A stretch of 64,000 nt of DNA from contig SIJG01000108.1 in the NCBI GenBank assembly GCA_023374025.1, positions 1 through 64,000 of the forward strand, written 5' to 3'. The stretch comes from Heterodera schachtii. Taxonomy: Eukaryota; Nematoda; Chromadorea; Rhabditida; Heteroderidae. How positions within the stretch are numbered: position 1 is the stretch's first letter; each line of letters begins with the position of its first letter. The position numbers and the translations under genes were made by a program. The notes below the pieces were generated by a model. It saw only the letters and a list, made by a program, of their open reading frames with translations. It made no database searches and was not told the origin of the DNA. Positions 47,517-59,100 of this stretch are shown one piece after another.

Positions 47517-48462
47517 ATGCGCTTTTTCATTCTCCTAATGCTAACCATTGCCTTTTTATGCGCTTCACCAGCAGATGTTGCGGCAAAGCAAACGCGATCG
47601 AAGGTGAGTGTTGATCGATCAACGGGTGCACTATTACCTTTCTCCACCCTGCCCGCGAAATTTTTTTTAATTGAATTAAAAAAAGAAAAATTTCTAGCGG
47701 TTTTTCAGATTTTTCTGATGAATCCTATGCAGGATTTTTTAAGAAATATTTAATGAAAACTTGATAATTTTTACAGGAATTTGTTGGAAAATATTTCTTA
47801 AAATTTTTAATGAAAATTTTAAAAAGAAAAATGACCTGTTTAAAAAAATTATCATATATAAATAAGGGATAGGATACGATTTTTAGGTTTTACCTATTTT
47901 TTCATGAACATTCGCCCCTATTTTCTAGGCTTTTATATTTAAAAATTTTTGCAAAAAACCTATTTTGACGTTTTGCCGAAAATTTATTAACAAAAATGCA
48001 ATAAAAAGGAAAAATACACCCGTCCCCCAAGAATCAACCCCAAAAATTTCAGAAGAAAATACCACTATGAATAAACCAAAAATTTCGGAAAATACTCTCC
48101 TAAAAATGAAAAATTTTCTCAAAAATTCGTCGCCAAAATTTATTTATTTATTTTTATAATAAGAATTTTAAATTTAAAAAATTACGGTATGATTTGGTTT
48201 AATTTTGTAACTTTTTGGATAAAATTTTACATCTATTTTCCAATTTTTAGTATCTTGGCATTTTTTCAAAAATTCTTTATTAAAATTGCCAGTAAATATT
48301 TTGTGAGCTTCTCCCAAATCCATAAGTATCGTACGTAAATAACATTTAACATTCATAAAAATTATTTCAATGTCTTTTGTACTCCCTTAACAGCCTCTGG
48401 CCAATGTGCCGAATTGGAACATTGAGTTGGCAAATGGCGGCGACGGGACGGCGGATGCCTAA
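47517..48462 (+). CDS. Small secreted peptide precursor A (51 aa, two exons)
   Basis: Exon 1 (47517-47603) encodes MRFFILLMLTIAFLCASPAD and VAAKQTRSK, a textbook signal peptide with likely cleavage after an Ala near residue 22-23. Exon 2 (48394-48462) encodes PLANVPNWNIELANGGDGTA, then DA and a stop. Splice sites are AAG|gtgagt and ttaacag|CCT, phase 0. The intron is 790 bp, longer than its paralogue's 246 bp, because it holds a MITE-like repeat at about 47870-48175. The mature product would be about 28 residues without cysteine. It lies 1.5 kb downstream of COX11. No known effector or neuropeptide motif was recognised. The pairing with a near-identical second gene supports a real gene. Confidence 0.7.
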
Positions 48463-48794
48463 TCAGAGATGTGCCAAAATACATTTGGCCAATAAGTCAA
48501 TGTGATTTCTGAAATGATTTGATGGATTTATTGATTGATCACTTTGATTAAGCAAAGTTACCCTGCTTAATGTGTTAACAACCTCCACGAATAAATAAAA
48601 CACAATTGAAAAACATAAATTATTTTCAAAATTTATTCAACTACCCATATACAAAGGAATTATAGAAAAAATATCGAGAATTTCTAAAAAATATTCTTTT
48701 TTATTAAAAATTTGGGTTCTTTCGTTTTGACTGATGGGCTTTCGTTCATTTGTTAGGCCCAATTAATGTAATTAATTGTACTTACTCCTTATTA

Positions 48795-48880
48795 TAACTG
48801 TTGCGGTTTGGCTAATTGTTGGCACCAACGCGTGCAATCTGACGTCGTTCCTGGCCGCCTATTACTTTAAAAGAAAAAAG
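48795..48880 (+). pseudogene. COX11 exon 6 relic
   Basis: 'ctaattgttggcaccaacgc' and 'ctgacgtcgttcctggccgc' match exon 6 with a deletion across the acceptor and the start of the exon. No open COX11 reading remains. Confidence 0.8.
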
Positions 48881-48884
48881 CGAA

Positions 48885-50415
48885 ATGGTAAATGGGCGTC
48901 AGGTGTTTTATTGCGCCCTATTAGCGAAAGAATTTGGGTGAGGTGGAGCCTGAGGGAAGTTCCATTAACAAAAATGCTCATTTAGACCAGTTAAAGGCGC
49001 GACGCGCAGTTATTCGGCACCATTAATCAAACACATTATGCAATTTGTACATATTGAACCCAAGTCAATTTCCCCATCAATAAAATTATTTTTGTACCTC
49101 GTTAAATGATTCCAAACAATTAATTTCGTCTCGACCATTTGAAAGCATTTCCTCCAATTTGAAGACTTAAAATTAAATGGACAGCGAAAACCCTCACCAA
49201 TGAATGCCTTGAGGGCAGGGAAAAAAATTGTGTGAAGGAAATAAGGCGCGAACAACCAACCTCTAGAATTTTTTTGTTAATAAAAAAAACCAGGGGCCTT
49301 GTCATAAGGATTTTTCGAAATCCCGAAAACAAGCATAAAATGCGGAATAAAAAATCAATAGCCAACGACCAATTTTGTGCAAAGTAATTATCAATTAGAG
49401 CGGTTCAAAGTATTTTTGAGAGCTTCCCCCAAATTTAACCCAAGTGATTTTTACTAATTTTGGTGACCTAAATTGTTCGTTCGGTTAGCGGAGAAAAGTC
49501 GTAGAGACGGGTGGATTTTGGGTTTTGTAGAAAATTGTTACCATTTCGTTTGCCCCCCCCCCCCCCCCCCTCACATTCGTTTTCCGCTAAAATTTTTTCC
49601 TAACCCTCTAAATATTCACAGAATTAGTGAAATGCTGGAATTAATTTAGAAATAGTATTTATACGCAAAAGCGCGACGCCGATAAATAAATAAATAAATA
49701 AATAAAACCAAACAATAAATTTGATCACTTTTGAAGATGTGGTGGAGAAGTGATCAATATAGCCAAACCAGTAGTTGCAAGAAGTTTAGTAATTCATTTG
49801 AATCTAACGTTAATTGGGCAATTAACAATTTTAAAATAATTTCTTTGTTTTAGGGTTTTTGTGCAGGGAAAATGAATATTTCATTTAATTTTGCTTAGAA
49901 TTACATTAGGGTAGAGTTTAAATCAGTTTTGATCCTACGTGTCTCAAGTAATTCTTGACCATAAAGCTGTAACAATTCAACATAATTATATCATCAAAGA
50001 TTATTTTCAAAAATAATTTTTTGTTTATTTTCAAATTTCTCAAGCTTTTTTAAAATAAATAAAGATTAAAAATAGGATAACCAAACTTTATTTAAAATAA
50101 CATGTAATAAATATTGAACAGATTAACTAATACTTTCGCATCACGTGATTTCGGTAATTGATTTAAGAATTAGCAAAAGCAAAACGAAATGCTTTTTGAG
50201 ATAATGTCAATATGTTTTGCCCATTTTAATTCAACGGTAAAATAAATGCAAAAGCCATCTGCTGCTGATTGGTGGTTCCCCTATCAGTGGTTTTTTGGAA
50301 TTTGAAAATCGTCAATAAAATAATTGAATTTAGGATTTTTAAATCCTAAATGTAAAATTAAATGTTTTAATTGAAGCGAGGCGATGACAGGACAATATCA
50401 GAGAGATCAATAAAT
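48885..50415. other. Intergenic between COX11 relics, nothing recognised
   Basis: AT-rich, with one 18-nt C run at 49553-49570 and a (AAAT)n stretch near 49690. No coding signal seen. Confidence 0.4.
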
Positions 50416-50424
50416 ATTTTTAAC

Positions 50425-50500
50425 AATGGCACAGGTGATAGCAGCAAAAATGGCAACGATTTGGTGCAGAAAAACGACAATTGTTGGAGAAGGCGTAGAA
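50425..50500 (+). pseudogene. COX11 terminal-exon relic
   Basis: 'aacaatggcacaggtgatag' and 'acgacaattgttggagaagg' match the end of COX11 exon 8, and the matching 3' flank continues beyond. The frame is shifted and the terminal codon is altered. Confidence 0.85.
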
Positions 50501-51452
50501 ATTTCCACCATTTTTTTTTATTATTTTAATTTCTGTTTTTTGGTAGAATAAATTTTAATTCATCAAATTTAAAATTTTTTAAAATAGTTAAAAATTTTAT
50601 TTTTAAAAATGTTTTTTAATTGGAAAATATTTATTTGTAATTAATGATTTTTGGAAAAAGAATTTAATGCATATGTGATGATACGGTTATTTATTAATTA
50701 GCAAAAGTGATCACGGACGAGTAATTAATTAATTAATTAATTAATTAAACTAAATAATAATTTTACGGCAGTAAATTATTTCCTTAGTTTTCACCTTACG
50801 CAAAAATTCCAACAAAAAATTAATTGTAATGAATTTAACATTTTTTTTCTACCAAATGGGGCTATTTGTTCCAATCAATAACTATTACTTATACGCAGAA
50901 AATTTTCTTTTTTTTTTTTGTTGAAAAATCCTAAAAAAAGCCCTGAGGGGCACCTCGCGGCCCTACAATATGCTAATCATCGGTTTTGAATTTGAAAAGT
51001 GATCCGTTCCATTCCTACACAATGTTTGTTGGGCTATAGCTTTCTTAAAGCCATCGTTGAGTCTTGAAAACAAACCAATCGATTCCGTTATGCCCCCCCC
51101 CCCCCCCCCTCAAAAATGTCACAAAAACTCTTAGATTTTTCTGTATATTCTCAATTTGAATTTAAAAATCCTGGAATATTCAAAATTGGCTTTCCTAACA
51201 TATTTTACATGTTTTTTCTGTTTTTCAACTTTTTGAATTTAAATATATTTTTCCAACATATTTTGGGCTTTCGCATTTTTCATATTTGTTCGCAATTAGT
51301 TCATTGTGAATTAAATAGTCTGTTGACCAATTTTCAATATTTTTGAATTTTCTGGTCACTCATTTTTTGAATTATTTTTTATTCCCTTTCCTTTAAAACA
51401 GTTTTTGACATAAGATTTTGATCAGATCACATAGAATTGTTAGCCTATTAAA

Positions 51453-51851
51453 ATGCGCTTTTTCCTTCTCCTAATGCTAATCATTGCCTTTTTGTGCGCT
51501 TCACCAGTTGTTGCGGCAAAGAAAGTGCGATCGGTGGTGAGTGTTGATCAATCAGCAGGGCCCAGGAATTTTTGTAAAAGATACTGAAAACTGATACTGA
51601 TACTTTCAATACGTGCCCTGGTTCGGTGCATTTTTACTAGCCTTTTTTGGCATTTTTTCAAAAATTCTTTATTAAAACTGTCAGTAAATGTTTTGTAAGC
51701 TTCTCCCAAATCCCCTAAGTATCGTAAATGGCATAAAATATTCATAAAAATTATTTCAATGTCTTTTGTACTCCCTTAACAGCCTCTGGCCAATGTGCCG
51801 GATTGGAACATTGAGTCGGCAAATGGCGGCGACGGGACGGCGGATGCCTAA
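51453..51851 (+). CDS. Small secreted peptide precursor B (50 aa, two exons)
   Basis: Exon 1 (51453-51536) encodes MRFFLLLMLIIAFLCASPVV and AAKKVRSV. Exon 2 (51783-51851) encodes PLANVPDWNIESANGGDGTA, then DA and a stop. The donor is GTG|gtgagt and the acceptor ttaacag, phase 0. Compared with precursor A, exon 2 differs at two of 22 residues (N/D and L/S), while the region around the predicted cleavage site differs more. The conserved tail is therefore the likely functional part. Shared sequence extends upstream of the ATG (atagaattgttagcctatta) and downstream of the stop, so promoter and 3' signals were duplicated too. Confidence 0.7.
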
Positions 51852-52091
51852 TCAGAGATGTGCCAAAATACATTTGGCCAATAAGTCAATGTGATTTCTG
51901 AAATGATTTGATGGATTTATTGATTGATCACTTTGATTAAGCAAAGTTGTCCTGCTTAATGTGTTAACAAATATCATAAAATAAAATAAAACATTTTAGG
52001 CAATTTTGAACAGCCAATTTTATATACGGTTAAAAATATAATAAAACCGTGTGAATTTTACACTAATTTTGCTGACTTCGATAATGATTGC

Positions 52092-52569
52092 TAGAGATGC
52101 AATTTTTAGGTGCTAAAAATTGGAAAATAGGTGCCAAAAAGTTCCAAATTTAGGAGTGTAAAATCGTAAAATTTTTATCCAAAAATCAACAAAAAAATTA
52201 AGCTATGTAAACCATCATTGAGTTACTATTTTTTAAAATCAAAAATTTGTCAAGAAAATAAATAAATAAATAAATTTTGGAGATGAATTTTTGAGAAAAT
52301 TTTCATTTATTAGGGGGTGTATTTTCAGAAATTTGTGGGTCGATTCTTAGGGGTGCATTTTTCGTTTTTGCATTTTTGTTAATAGTTTGGGCAAAACGTC
52401 AAAATAGGTGAAAACAATTTTTTTTTTAAATTTTTTAGGTTTTAAGTGCTAAAAATAAAAACAGGAAACTAGTTGCTAATAACCCGAAAAATAGCTTAAC
52501 AACAACCGAAAAAACATCTTTTTCGCGCGTTTAAGGCCATAGAAAGCTCAGGTATAAATTGCATCCCTA
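52092..52569. mobile_element. MITE related to the 54.0-kb hAT-like family
   Basis: Ends TAGAGATGCAATTT and AAATTGCATCCCTA enclose sequence sharing 'ggaaaataggtgcc' and 'atttaggagtgtaaaat' with the element at 54006. No clear target duplication. Confidence 0.6.
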
Positions 52570-52574
52570 ATTGA

Positions 52575-53345
52575 TCACAAATAATAATAAAAAGAAAACG
52601 AAGTAAAGTCGGGCAGAGAATTTAGTGATTTAAATTATTATTTTTTCGGTTTTGTTTCGACGGAATATTCACGAAAAGCACATTAAATTTTTATGAATAT
52701 TTGTCGGTAATGAAGTTATGTGTGCATAAAACATAAAACTTTTTATGAAATTTTTAAAATTTAAAAATAAATCTTTCGGGAGTTAACAGCTGTGCCCTAA
52801 AATAAACCGCCAAATATTTTTGCCCTTTTTAGGTTCTATTATTTATTTCAATTTCTCGGTCGAAAACGAGAATAAACGACAAATTTAATTTTTCTTTTTT
52901 TTTAAAGGTCGGGATCGGGATCCCGAAAAAACCGGATTGTCCCGGGGCCGGATTAAAATCCCGCCAAAAAAGTTCACCTTGATCACTTCAAAGGAAGTGC
53001 TAAAAGTCACGGAAATGAGGTGTACCAAAAAATTCTGTCTCAATTTTTTTGTATTTTCATGACAAGAATATTTTTTAATTTTGTAAAAAAATAGAAATGA
53101 AGTGGCGAAATTGAAAAAATGCCATAGCATGGAAGATTATCAAAAAGCAAGGGACTGCACTTTTTCAGCAAGTTAAGTGTAAATGGGGGATTATTTGGAG
53201 GAAAAATTGTTCCATCCGAATGTATTACACATATTTAAAAGTTAAATAAATGAATAAGGAAAATTTTCTATAAAAAACAATTTATCCCAATATTAAAGTC
53301 TAATTTCATGCCAATGTTGGCAAATTGCTTCTGCAAGTAGATTAT
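52575..53345. other. AT-rich intergenic, nothing recognised
   Basis: There is a short GGGATCCCG-type word patch at 52905-52970. Otherwise no gene or element could be supported. Confidence 0.4.
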
Positions 53346-53349
53346 TATT

Positions 53350-53570
53350 ACTTGTGCTGACTGACTATTTTTGGCAATGCTCTGAAGTAAAAAATGTAAA
53401 AAAAATATTAAAAATATTTAAATATCTGAAATTTTCAATCGTAAAACTGTTTTTTCATATTAATTGTGAAAAATTAAGTAATAAAATTATTCAATTTGAT
53501 CAGTTATTGACTATAGTTATTATGTCAATATTTTACTATAAAATGTGTAGGATTTATGAGGCTTCTACGT
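53350..53570 (+). repeat. 5' flank of the HTH-repeat family without its gene
   Basis: 'ggcaatgctctgaagtaaaa' and 'tactataaaatgtgtaggat' match sequence upstream of the 13.5- and 26.2-kb genes, but the coding part is missing. Confidence 0.6.
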
Positions 53571-53727
53571 TGACTTTTATTATGCCTTTTTTTGCCTTTT
53601 TCGGGATTTTCGTGCCTTAAATGCCTTTTTTGGCATTTTGCCGTTTTGGTGCCTTTTTTGGCGTTTTTTCCTATTTTGGTGCCTTGAAGGAGAATTCTGA
53701 TCAACCATGATCCTTAGTGGGATATAA

Positions 53728-54005
53728 ATGTTTTTTGCTCAAATTTTTTCTTTTCCGCTCCAATTTTGAATTGAATAAGTAAAAATAATTCAAATGAAAA
53801 GAATAAGATGCACAGATTCATTGAATATTTTTTTTCTTATAAATTCTACACATTTTAATGTTAAATATTGACATGCTTACAACACTCTCAAATTGTAAAT
53901 TTAATTGTCTCTCTCTCTACTGGTTGGTCGCATTTAATACTAGAATAATAATAAGTTAAATAAAATACTTTCTCGATTAATTCAAATACCAATTCTACTG
54001 ATCAC
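53728..54005 (-). pseudogene. HTH-repeat family relic (5' end only)
   Basis: Antisense to 'gctcaaattttttcttttcc' and 'ctccaattttgaattg' gives the leader-proximal part of the family, with no repeats left. Duplicated at about 61970-62247. Confidence 0.55.
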
Positions 54006-54462
54006 TAGGGCTAATACTTTTAGGCTCTAAAAACCCCCAAAACAGGCACTAAAAAATGGAAAATAGGCACTAAAATCTTTAAATTTAGGAGTGTAAAATG
54101 ACAAAATTTTATTCAAAAAAAAGCAACAAAATTAAGCCAAACCGTATCGAGATAAATAATTTTTAAAATCAAAAATTCTTACAAAAAAATAAAAAAATAA
54201 ATTTTGGAGATGAATTCTTGAGAAAAATTTTCATTTCTTAGGGGTACATTTTTCGTTTTTATTTTTTTTGTTAATAATTTTTGGCAAAACCCCAAAATAG
54301 TTGAAAATAGTTTTTTTTTTCAAGATTTTTTAGGCTTTTTAGGCTCTAAAAATAAAAACCTAGGAAATAGGCTCTAATAACTCGATAAGTAGCTTAACAA
54401 CCCCCCAAAAGAACTTTGGGAGCTCAGGAAATATAGGCTAAAACCTAAAAATATTTGCCCTA
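54006..54462. mobile_element. hAT-like MITE, TTTAGGCTC family, copy A
   Basis: TAGGGCTAATACTTTTAGG and CCTAAAAATATTTGCCCTA are the ends. CTGATCAC and CTGATCGC flank it (8 bp, one mismatch). The interior carries 'ttaggctctaaaaa' words. Confidence 0.8.
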
Positions 54463-54469
54463 CTGATCG

Positions 54470-55440
54470 CAAAAAGTAAGTTACTTTAATTAATTTTTTT
54501 TTACTTTTTAATTCTAAAATTGTCAAAAGTACCCGGAAAGCCGTGGTTATAACGGATGGACATGGATGAATATGAATCGATGATATACGCGAATATTCGC
54601 CTTTGCCCGTATAAATTTAAGATCTGTTTTCATGTATATTAATTGTTTCATCCGAACAAAGCCGTAAAAAATAATTAAATCAAAAAAATTGTCAACCCAA
54701 AGTAATAATCATCCTGCAGGGCTCCCGGACAATCCGTCAGTAACTAATCCATAAGCAAATTTATTTTCAAACACCCAGAAATTTATTTAAAATCATGTGA
54801 AAATTAATTTAAGTCGTTAAAAATGTGAATTAATAATTTGTATTATTTTATAAAAATTATGAAACAATCATTTTTAAAAAATTAAATGATAATTTCTCGA
54901 GATGGTCAATTAATTAAACTATAAAGAAACTAGAAATGTTAAGAATCTATAAAAAATTATATTTATTAAATTTAACAATCATTTTTGCAAAATTTGATCA
55001 TTGCTCCAAAAAATAATTTGCTCACGAATTGTCCACTGACGGATTGTCCAATGACTGATTGTCCAATGACGGATTGTCCGGACCCCTAACGAATTTGGTA
55101 TTCGTTGGGGTGTTTTCTCGCCACCCATAAGCTTTCAATATTTGTAATAAAATTTTTTATAACTCTCACAGTTCAGAAAAAAAAAATATGCATTTGCATC
55201 TACCTAATTACCATCCATAATATAATTGCTCATGGCAGCCATTGTAGTATGGCATCGATTCACCCGCCCAATCAGCAAACCCCTCTTCATTTCTCTGTAT
55301 TTTATATATATATATATATATATAAAACACTTAAGTTTTCTAATTTTATTTGAATCCGAACGATCCGCGACTGCGGCAATTTGGGACAAAATGTTTAAAA
55401 AAAAAGAAAATTATTTATTGAAGCGATTACCTTTAGTGAA
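54470..55440. other. AT-rich sequence, no gene; (AT)n microsatellite
   Basis: It contains a diverged 'aacggatggacatggatgaa' block related to HTH-family flanks, short GATTGTCC repeats near 55030-55080 and an (AT)n run near 55304-55322. It recurs in copy B. Confidence 0.5.
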
Positions 55441-55532
55441 TATTTAGATTAAGGGACCAGAGCGTTTGGGCCCCCGTTTTTGGGCCCCCGCGTTTGGGCC
55501 CCCGTTTTTGGGCCCCGGGGTCGTTTGGGCCC

Positions 55533-55769
55533 TGTTCGGGGCACTGCCGCCGATGATTTGAATGTCAGTGACATAATGCCAATCCAATCGATTCCCCTTA
55601 TTTCATGTTGCTCCCTCGCCCATAAATATGCTCCCATTTCCCTCTTATAATGTCTTCCCTTCATTCATTTTGTTTTATATATTTGTTCCCCAAATTGTTG
55701 TGACATTTATTTTCCTTCTCCAATAAATAAATATTTAATTGGACTTCTCAAAAACCCTCGGACCCAACA
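55533..55769 (+). repeat. 5' LTR
   Basis: TGTTCGGGGC...GACCCAACA, 237 bp. It contains AATAAATAAATATTT, which could act as a poly(A) signal near its end, and 'cataaatatgctcc' as a possible TATA-like region. Confidence 0.95.
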
Positions 55770-55934
55770 TTGGCGCAGTCAGCTAAAAAGCAAACGACAT
55801 AAAGCGCATTTGTTATTCATTTATTACATCTCCAGGCGAGATTAATATTTTGGATTTCGACATTCTGCCGCCGGTCTTCAAGTGGACGCAAACAAATCGT
55901 CCACATTTCGACCGTCGACTTTCATCGCGTCTAA

Positions 55935-56100
55935 AAAAACCAATAGACCCTAGGCGGGTGAGGTTCCGCTAAGTGCGGTTTTCAACACTTCAAAAAACCA
56001 ATAGACCCTAAAAGGGTGAGGTTCCGCTAGGCGCGGTTTTCAAACGCCGAAAAACCTATAGACCCTAGGCGGGTTGCGGTTCCACAATACGTGGTTTACT
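55935..56100 (+). promoter_or_regulatory. Three tandem double-hairpin repeats in the gypsy leader
   Basis: Units of about 58 nt each contain ACCC-loop-GGGT and a second stem. That stem is CCGC-TAAGT-GCGG in unit 1, CCGC-TAGGC-GCGG in unit 2 and CCAC-AATAC-GTGG in unit 3. The unit-3 change is compensatory, supporting an RNA structure. They end just before the Gag ATG at 56144. Confidence 0.6.
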
Positions 56101-56143
56101 CGTCCATTCAACAGTCAACGAAAGCAATCGATAACCACCGACC

Positions 56144-59100
56144 ATGGCACAACAGGCCAACATTCAACAATTGCTGGACGCAATTGGTCAACTCGTCACC
56201 GCACAGCAACAGCAACAAATCAACCAACCGAATCCGAACATTAATGTTCCGATTCCGGTGCTGCCTGACATTTCGGTCTTCGAACCGACCGACGAAAAAG
56301 GACGAATTACCGAATGGATCGAAAGGTTTTCTTTTGCTATGGACTGTTCGGCACCAAACGCAACTGACGCAGTGAAAGTCAAGGCACTAATGAATAAATT
56401 GTCGGAAACGGCATTCAGCGAGTATTCAAAATCGTGTTTGCCAGGAAAAGTGACGGACTTCGACTTCAAACAATCAACAGAAAGGCTTCAAAAGCTTTTT
56501 GCAAAGCCTCAATCTGTTTTCATAGACAGATATGAGTGCTTAATGGCATCGAAAACCGAAGGAGAAGATTTTCGTCAGTTTATCAACAGACACAAACGAC
56601 TATTGAACGATTTCAAGTTCACGTCACTGAAGGAGGAACAATTCAAAGTTTTGATGCTTTTGACTGCTCTAAAGTCGCCGAAAGATGCGACTTTGAGACA
56701 GAGAATTTTGTCAAAGCTCGGCGCCGATGGAGATAACGTCAAATATGATGAAATTGTTCAAGATTGCATCAATTTTATGACGACAATCAGCGAAGCAAAG
56801 CTGATTGAAACATCTGCGGCCAACCGGAGCATAAATGCAGTCAAGCCAAAGTGGCACAAAACAGAAAAGGGAGGAAGGCCAAATTCCAAACAAGGCCAAT
56901 CATCATCCGCTCCGGCACAACAATGTTGGCGATGTGGATGGACAAATCACAGCCACTGGGAGTGCAAGCACAAGTCAGCTAAGTGCCAAAAATGCTCCCA
57001 AAATGGACATTTGGAAGGCCAATGCGACAAAGTGCAGGAATGGAGACGGAGAAACAAATTGTCAATTCCGAAAAAGAAAATCGGAAATTTACGAATTGGA
57101 ACAGCCATGAAAGTGAACTCCGCTTCGCTTTTCAAGACCGACGTGGCGGTAGATGGCAAAAACATCAAATTCGTACTCGACAGCGGGGCTGAAATAATTG
57201 TTATCGATGAACTATCCCATGAAGTCATCGGCAGCCCCCGACTCCGCAAATGCACCGAAAGTGGATGCATGTTCGATGGAACGCAAATCAAATTCATCGG
57301 AAAAGGAGTCGCCAATTTCAAATTCCGCGATATTTGCATTAAAAGCGAATATTATGTGGCAAAAAGGGGATCGCTAAATTTGCTAAGTGTGCAAATGATG
57401 GACGCTTTTGGACTTCTGAACGAACTCAAGGCCAAAATAAATGCGCCCGTGAATTTGTGCAGAGTCGGAGACGAGACAAGAGGTTTAACAAAAGCTTCAA
57501 AATCGCCACAAAATTCGACAGTCAAATCGCACATCGACCATCTCAAAGCGTCATTCCCCGACATTTTCAAAAATGAATTAGGCCGATGTTTGAAATTCAA
57601 GGCGCATCTGACTTTGAAGGCGGACGCCGCACCGGTCTACCGAAAGGCTCGCCCTGTCCCATACAACGCACAAGAAGCGATTGATGGAGAATTGGAGCGA
57701 TGGGAGAAAATGGGTGTGATCGGAAAAGTCGAATACACCGAATGGGCAGCTCCGATTTTGGCGGTGAAAAAGGCCGACGGAAGCGCACGCCTATGTATAG
57801 ACTACTCCACCGGTCTGAACAATGCTCTTCAGGACCACCAACACCCGCTGCCCCTACCTGAGGATATTTTCGCAACCTTAAATGGTGGAAAATATTTTTC
57901 GCAAATCGACCTCAGGGATGCCTATCTCCAAATCGAATTGGATGATGAATCGAGAAAAATATGCTCGATTTCAACACATCGTGGCAACTATGAAGTTAAA
58001 AGACTTCCTTTTGGCGTCAAATCAGCGCCAGCCATCTTCCAATCGGTAATGGATCAAATTTTGGCAGAATTTGAATTCGCCACAGCTTACTTGGATGATG
58101 TGATCATCGTAAGCAAAAGCGTCAAAGAGCACGCTGATCACCTGAAGAAAGTTTTGGAAAAATTCCAAGAGTGGGGATTCCGGATCAAATTGGAAAAGTG
58201 TTCGTTTTTCCGAGAAGAGATCAAATACCTCGGACAAATCATCGACAGAAACGGACGGAAACCGGACCCAGATAAAATCTCGGCAATTACCGAAATGCCC
58301 GCACCCACGGATGTACCATCGCTGCGTTCATACCTCGGAATGGTAAATCACTACCAGCAATTCGTCAAAAATATGAGATTTGTGCGAAAGCCTCTCGACG
58401 ATCTGCTGAAGCAGGACAGCGAATGGAAGTGGAGTGAAAAATGCCAACAGGCATTCGACAAAATTAAGGAAATTTTGTCATCTGATCTTCTGCTCACGCA
58501 TTACGACCCAACAAAGGAAATTGTAGTGGCAGCAGATGCGTCCGAACTCGGGATTGGAGCGGTGATATTCCACAAATATCCCGACGGGTCAACAAAGGCA
58601 ATCGCACACGCGTCATCATCTTTAACGGCCGCTGAGAAAAATTATTCTCAAATCGAGAAAGAAGGATTGGCACTGATTTTCGCCGTGCAAAAATTCCATA
58701 AAATGATCTATGGACGGAAATTCACGTTGCTAACCGACCATAAGCCACTTCTTGCCATCTTTGGAAGCAAAAAGGGAGTGCGCCAGTGCAGTGCCAACCG
58801 ACTTCTCCGTTGGTCGCTGATTCTCCTCGGGTACGATTTCAGCATTGAGTACATCAGCACCAATGATTTTGGACAAGCCGACGTGCTTTCAAGACTGATA
58901 GCAAAGGGAAAAAGTGACGAAGACCGAGTGATTGCATCTCTCCGATCGGATTCGGAAATTGACGACATTCTGATCGGATCAATTGAAGCACTGCCAATAA
59001 AATTTAAAGAAATTGTCGCAGCTGCTGAAGCCGATAAAGCCATTCAAAAAGTCAAGAACTTTTTGACGAATGGTTGGCCAAGGAACGTCGGAGAGGAAAA

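Larger units (their letters stand above)
44105..48620 (+). repeat. Tandem segmental duplication, copy 1 (COX11 3' part plus secreted-peptide gene)
   Basis: Blocks at 44105-44250, 45950-46320, 46860-46900 and 47200-48560 recur in the same order at 48750-48880, 50420-50760, 50970-51010 and 51150-51960. Copy 1 holds the intact COX11 exons. Confidence 0.75.
48750..52010 (+). repeat. Tandem segmental duplication, copy 2
   Basis: Diverged direct copy of 44105-48620, with large losses between 48880 and 50420. It contains COX11 debris and the second secreted-peptide gene. Confidence 0.75.

Noticed and set aside
55204..55389. ORFs with Ile-Tyr runs at 55.2 and 63.5 kb
   Set aside because: Products of an (AT)n microsatellite duplicated in the tandem copies.
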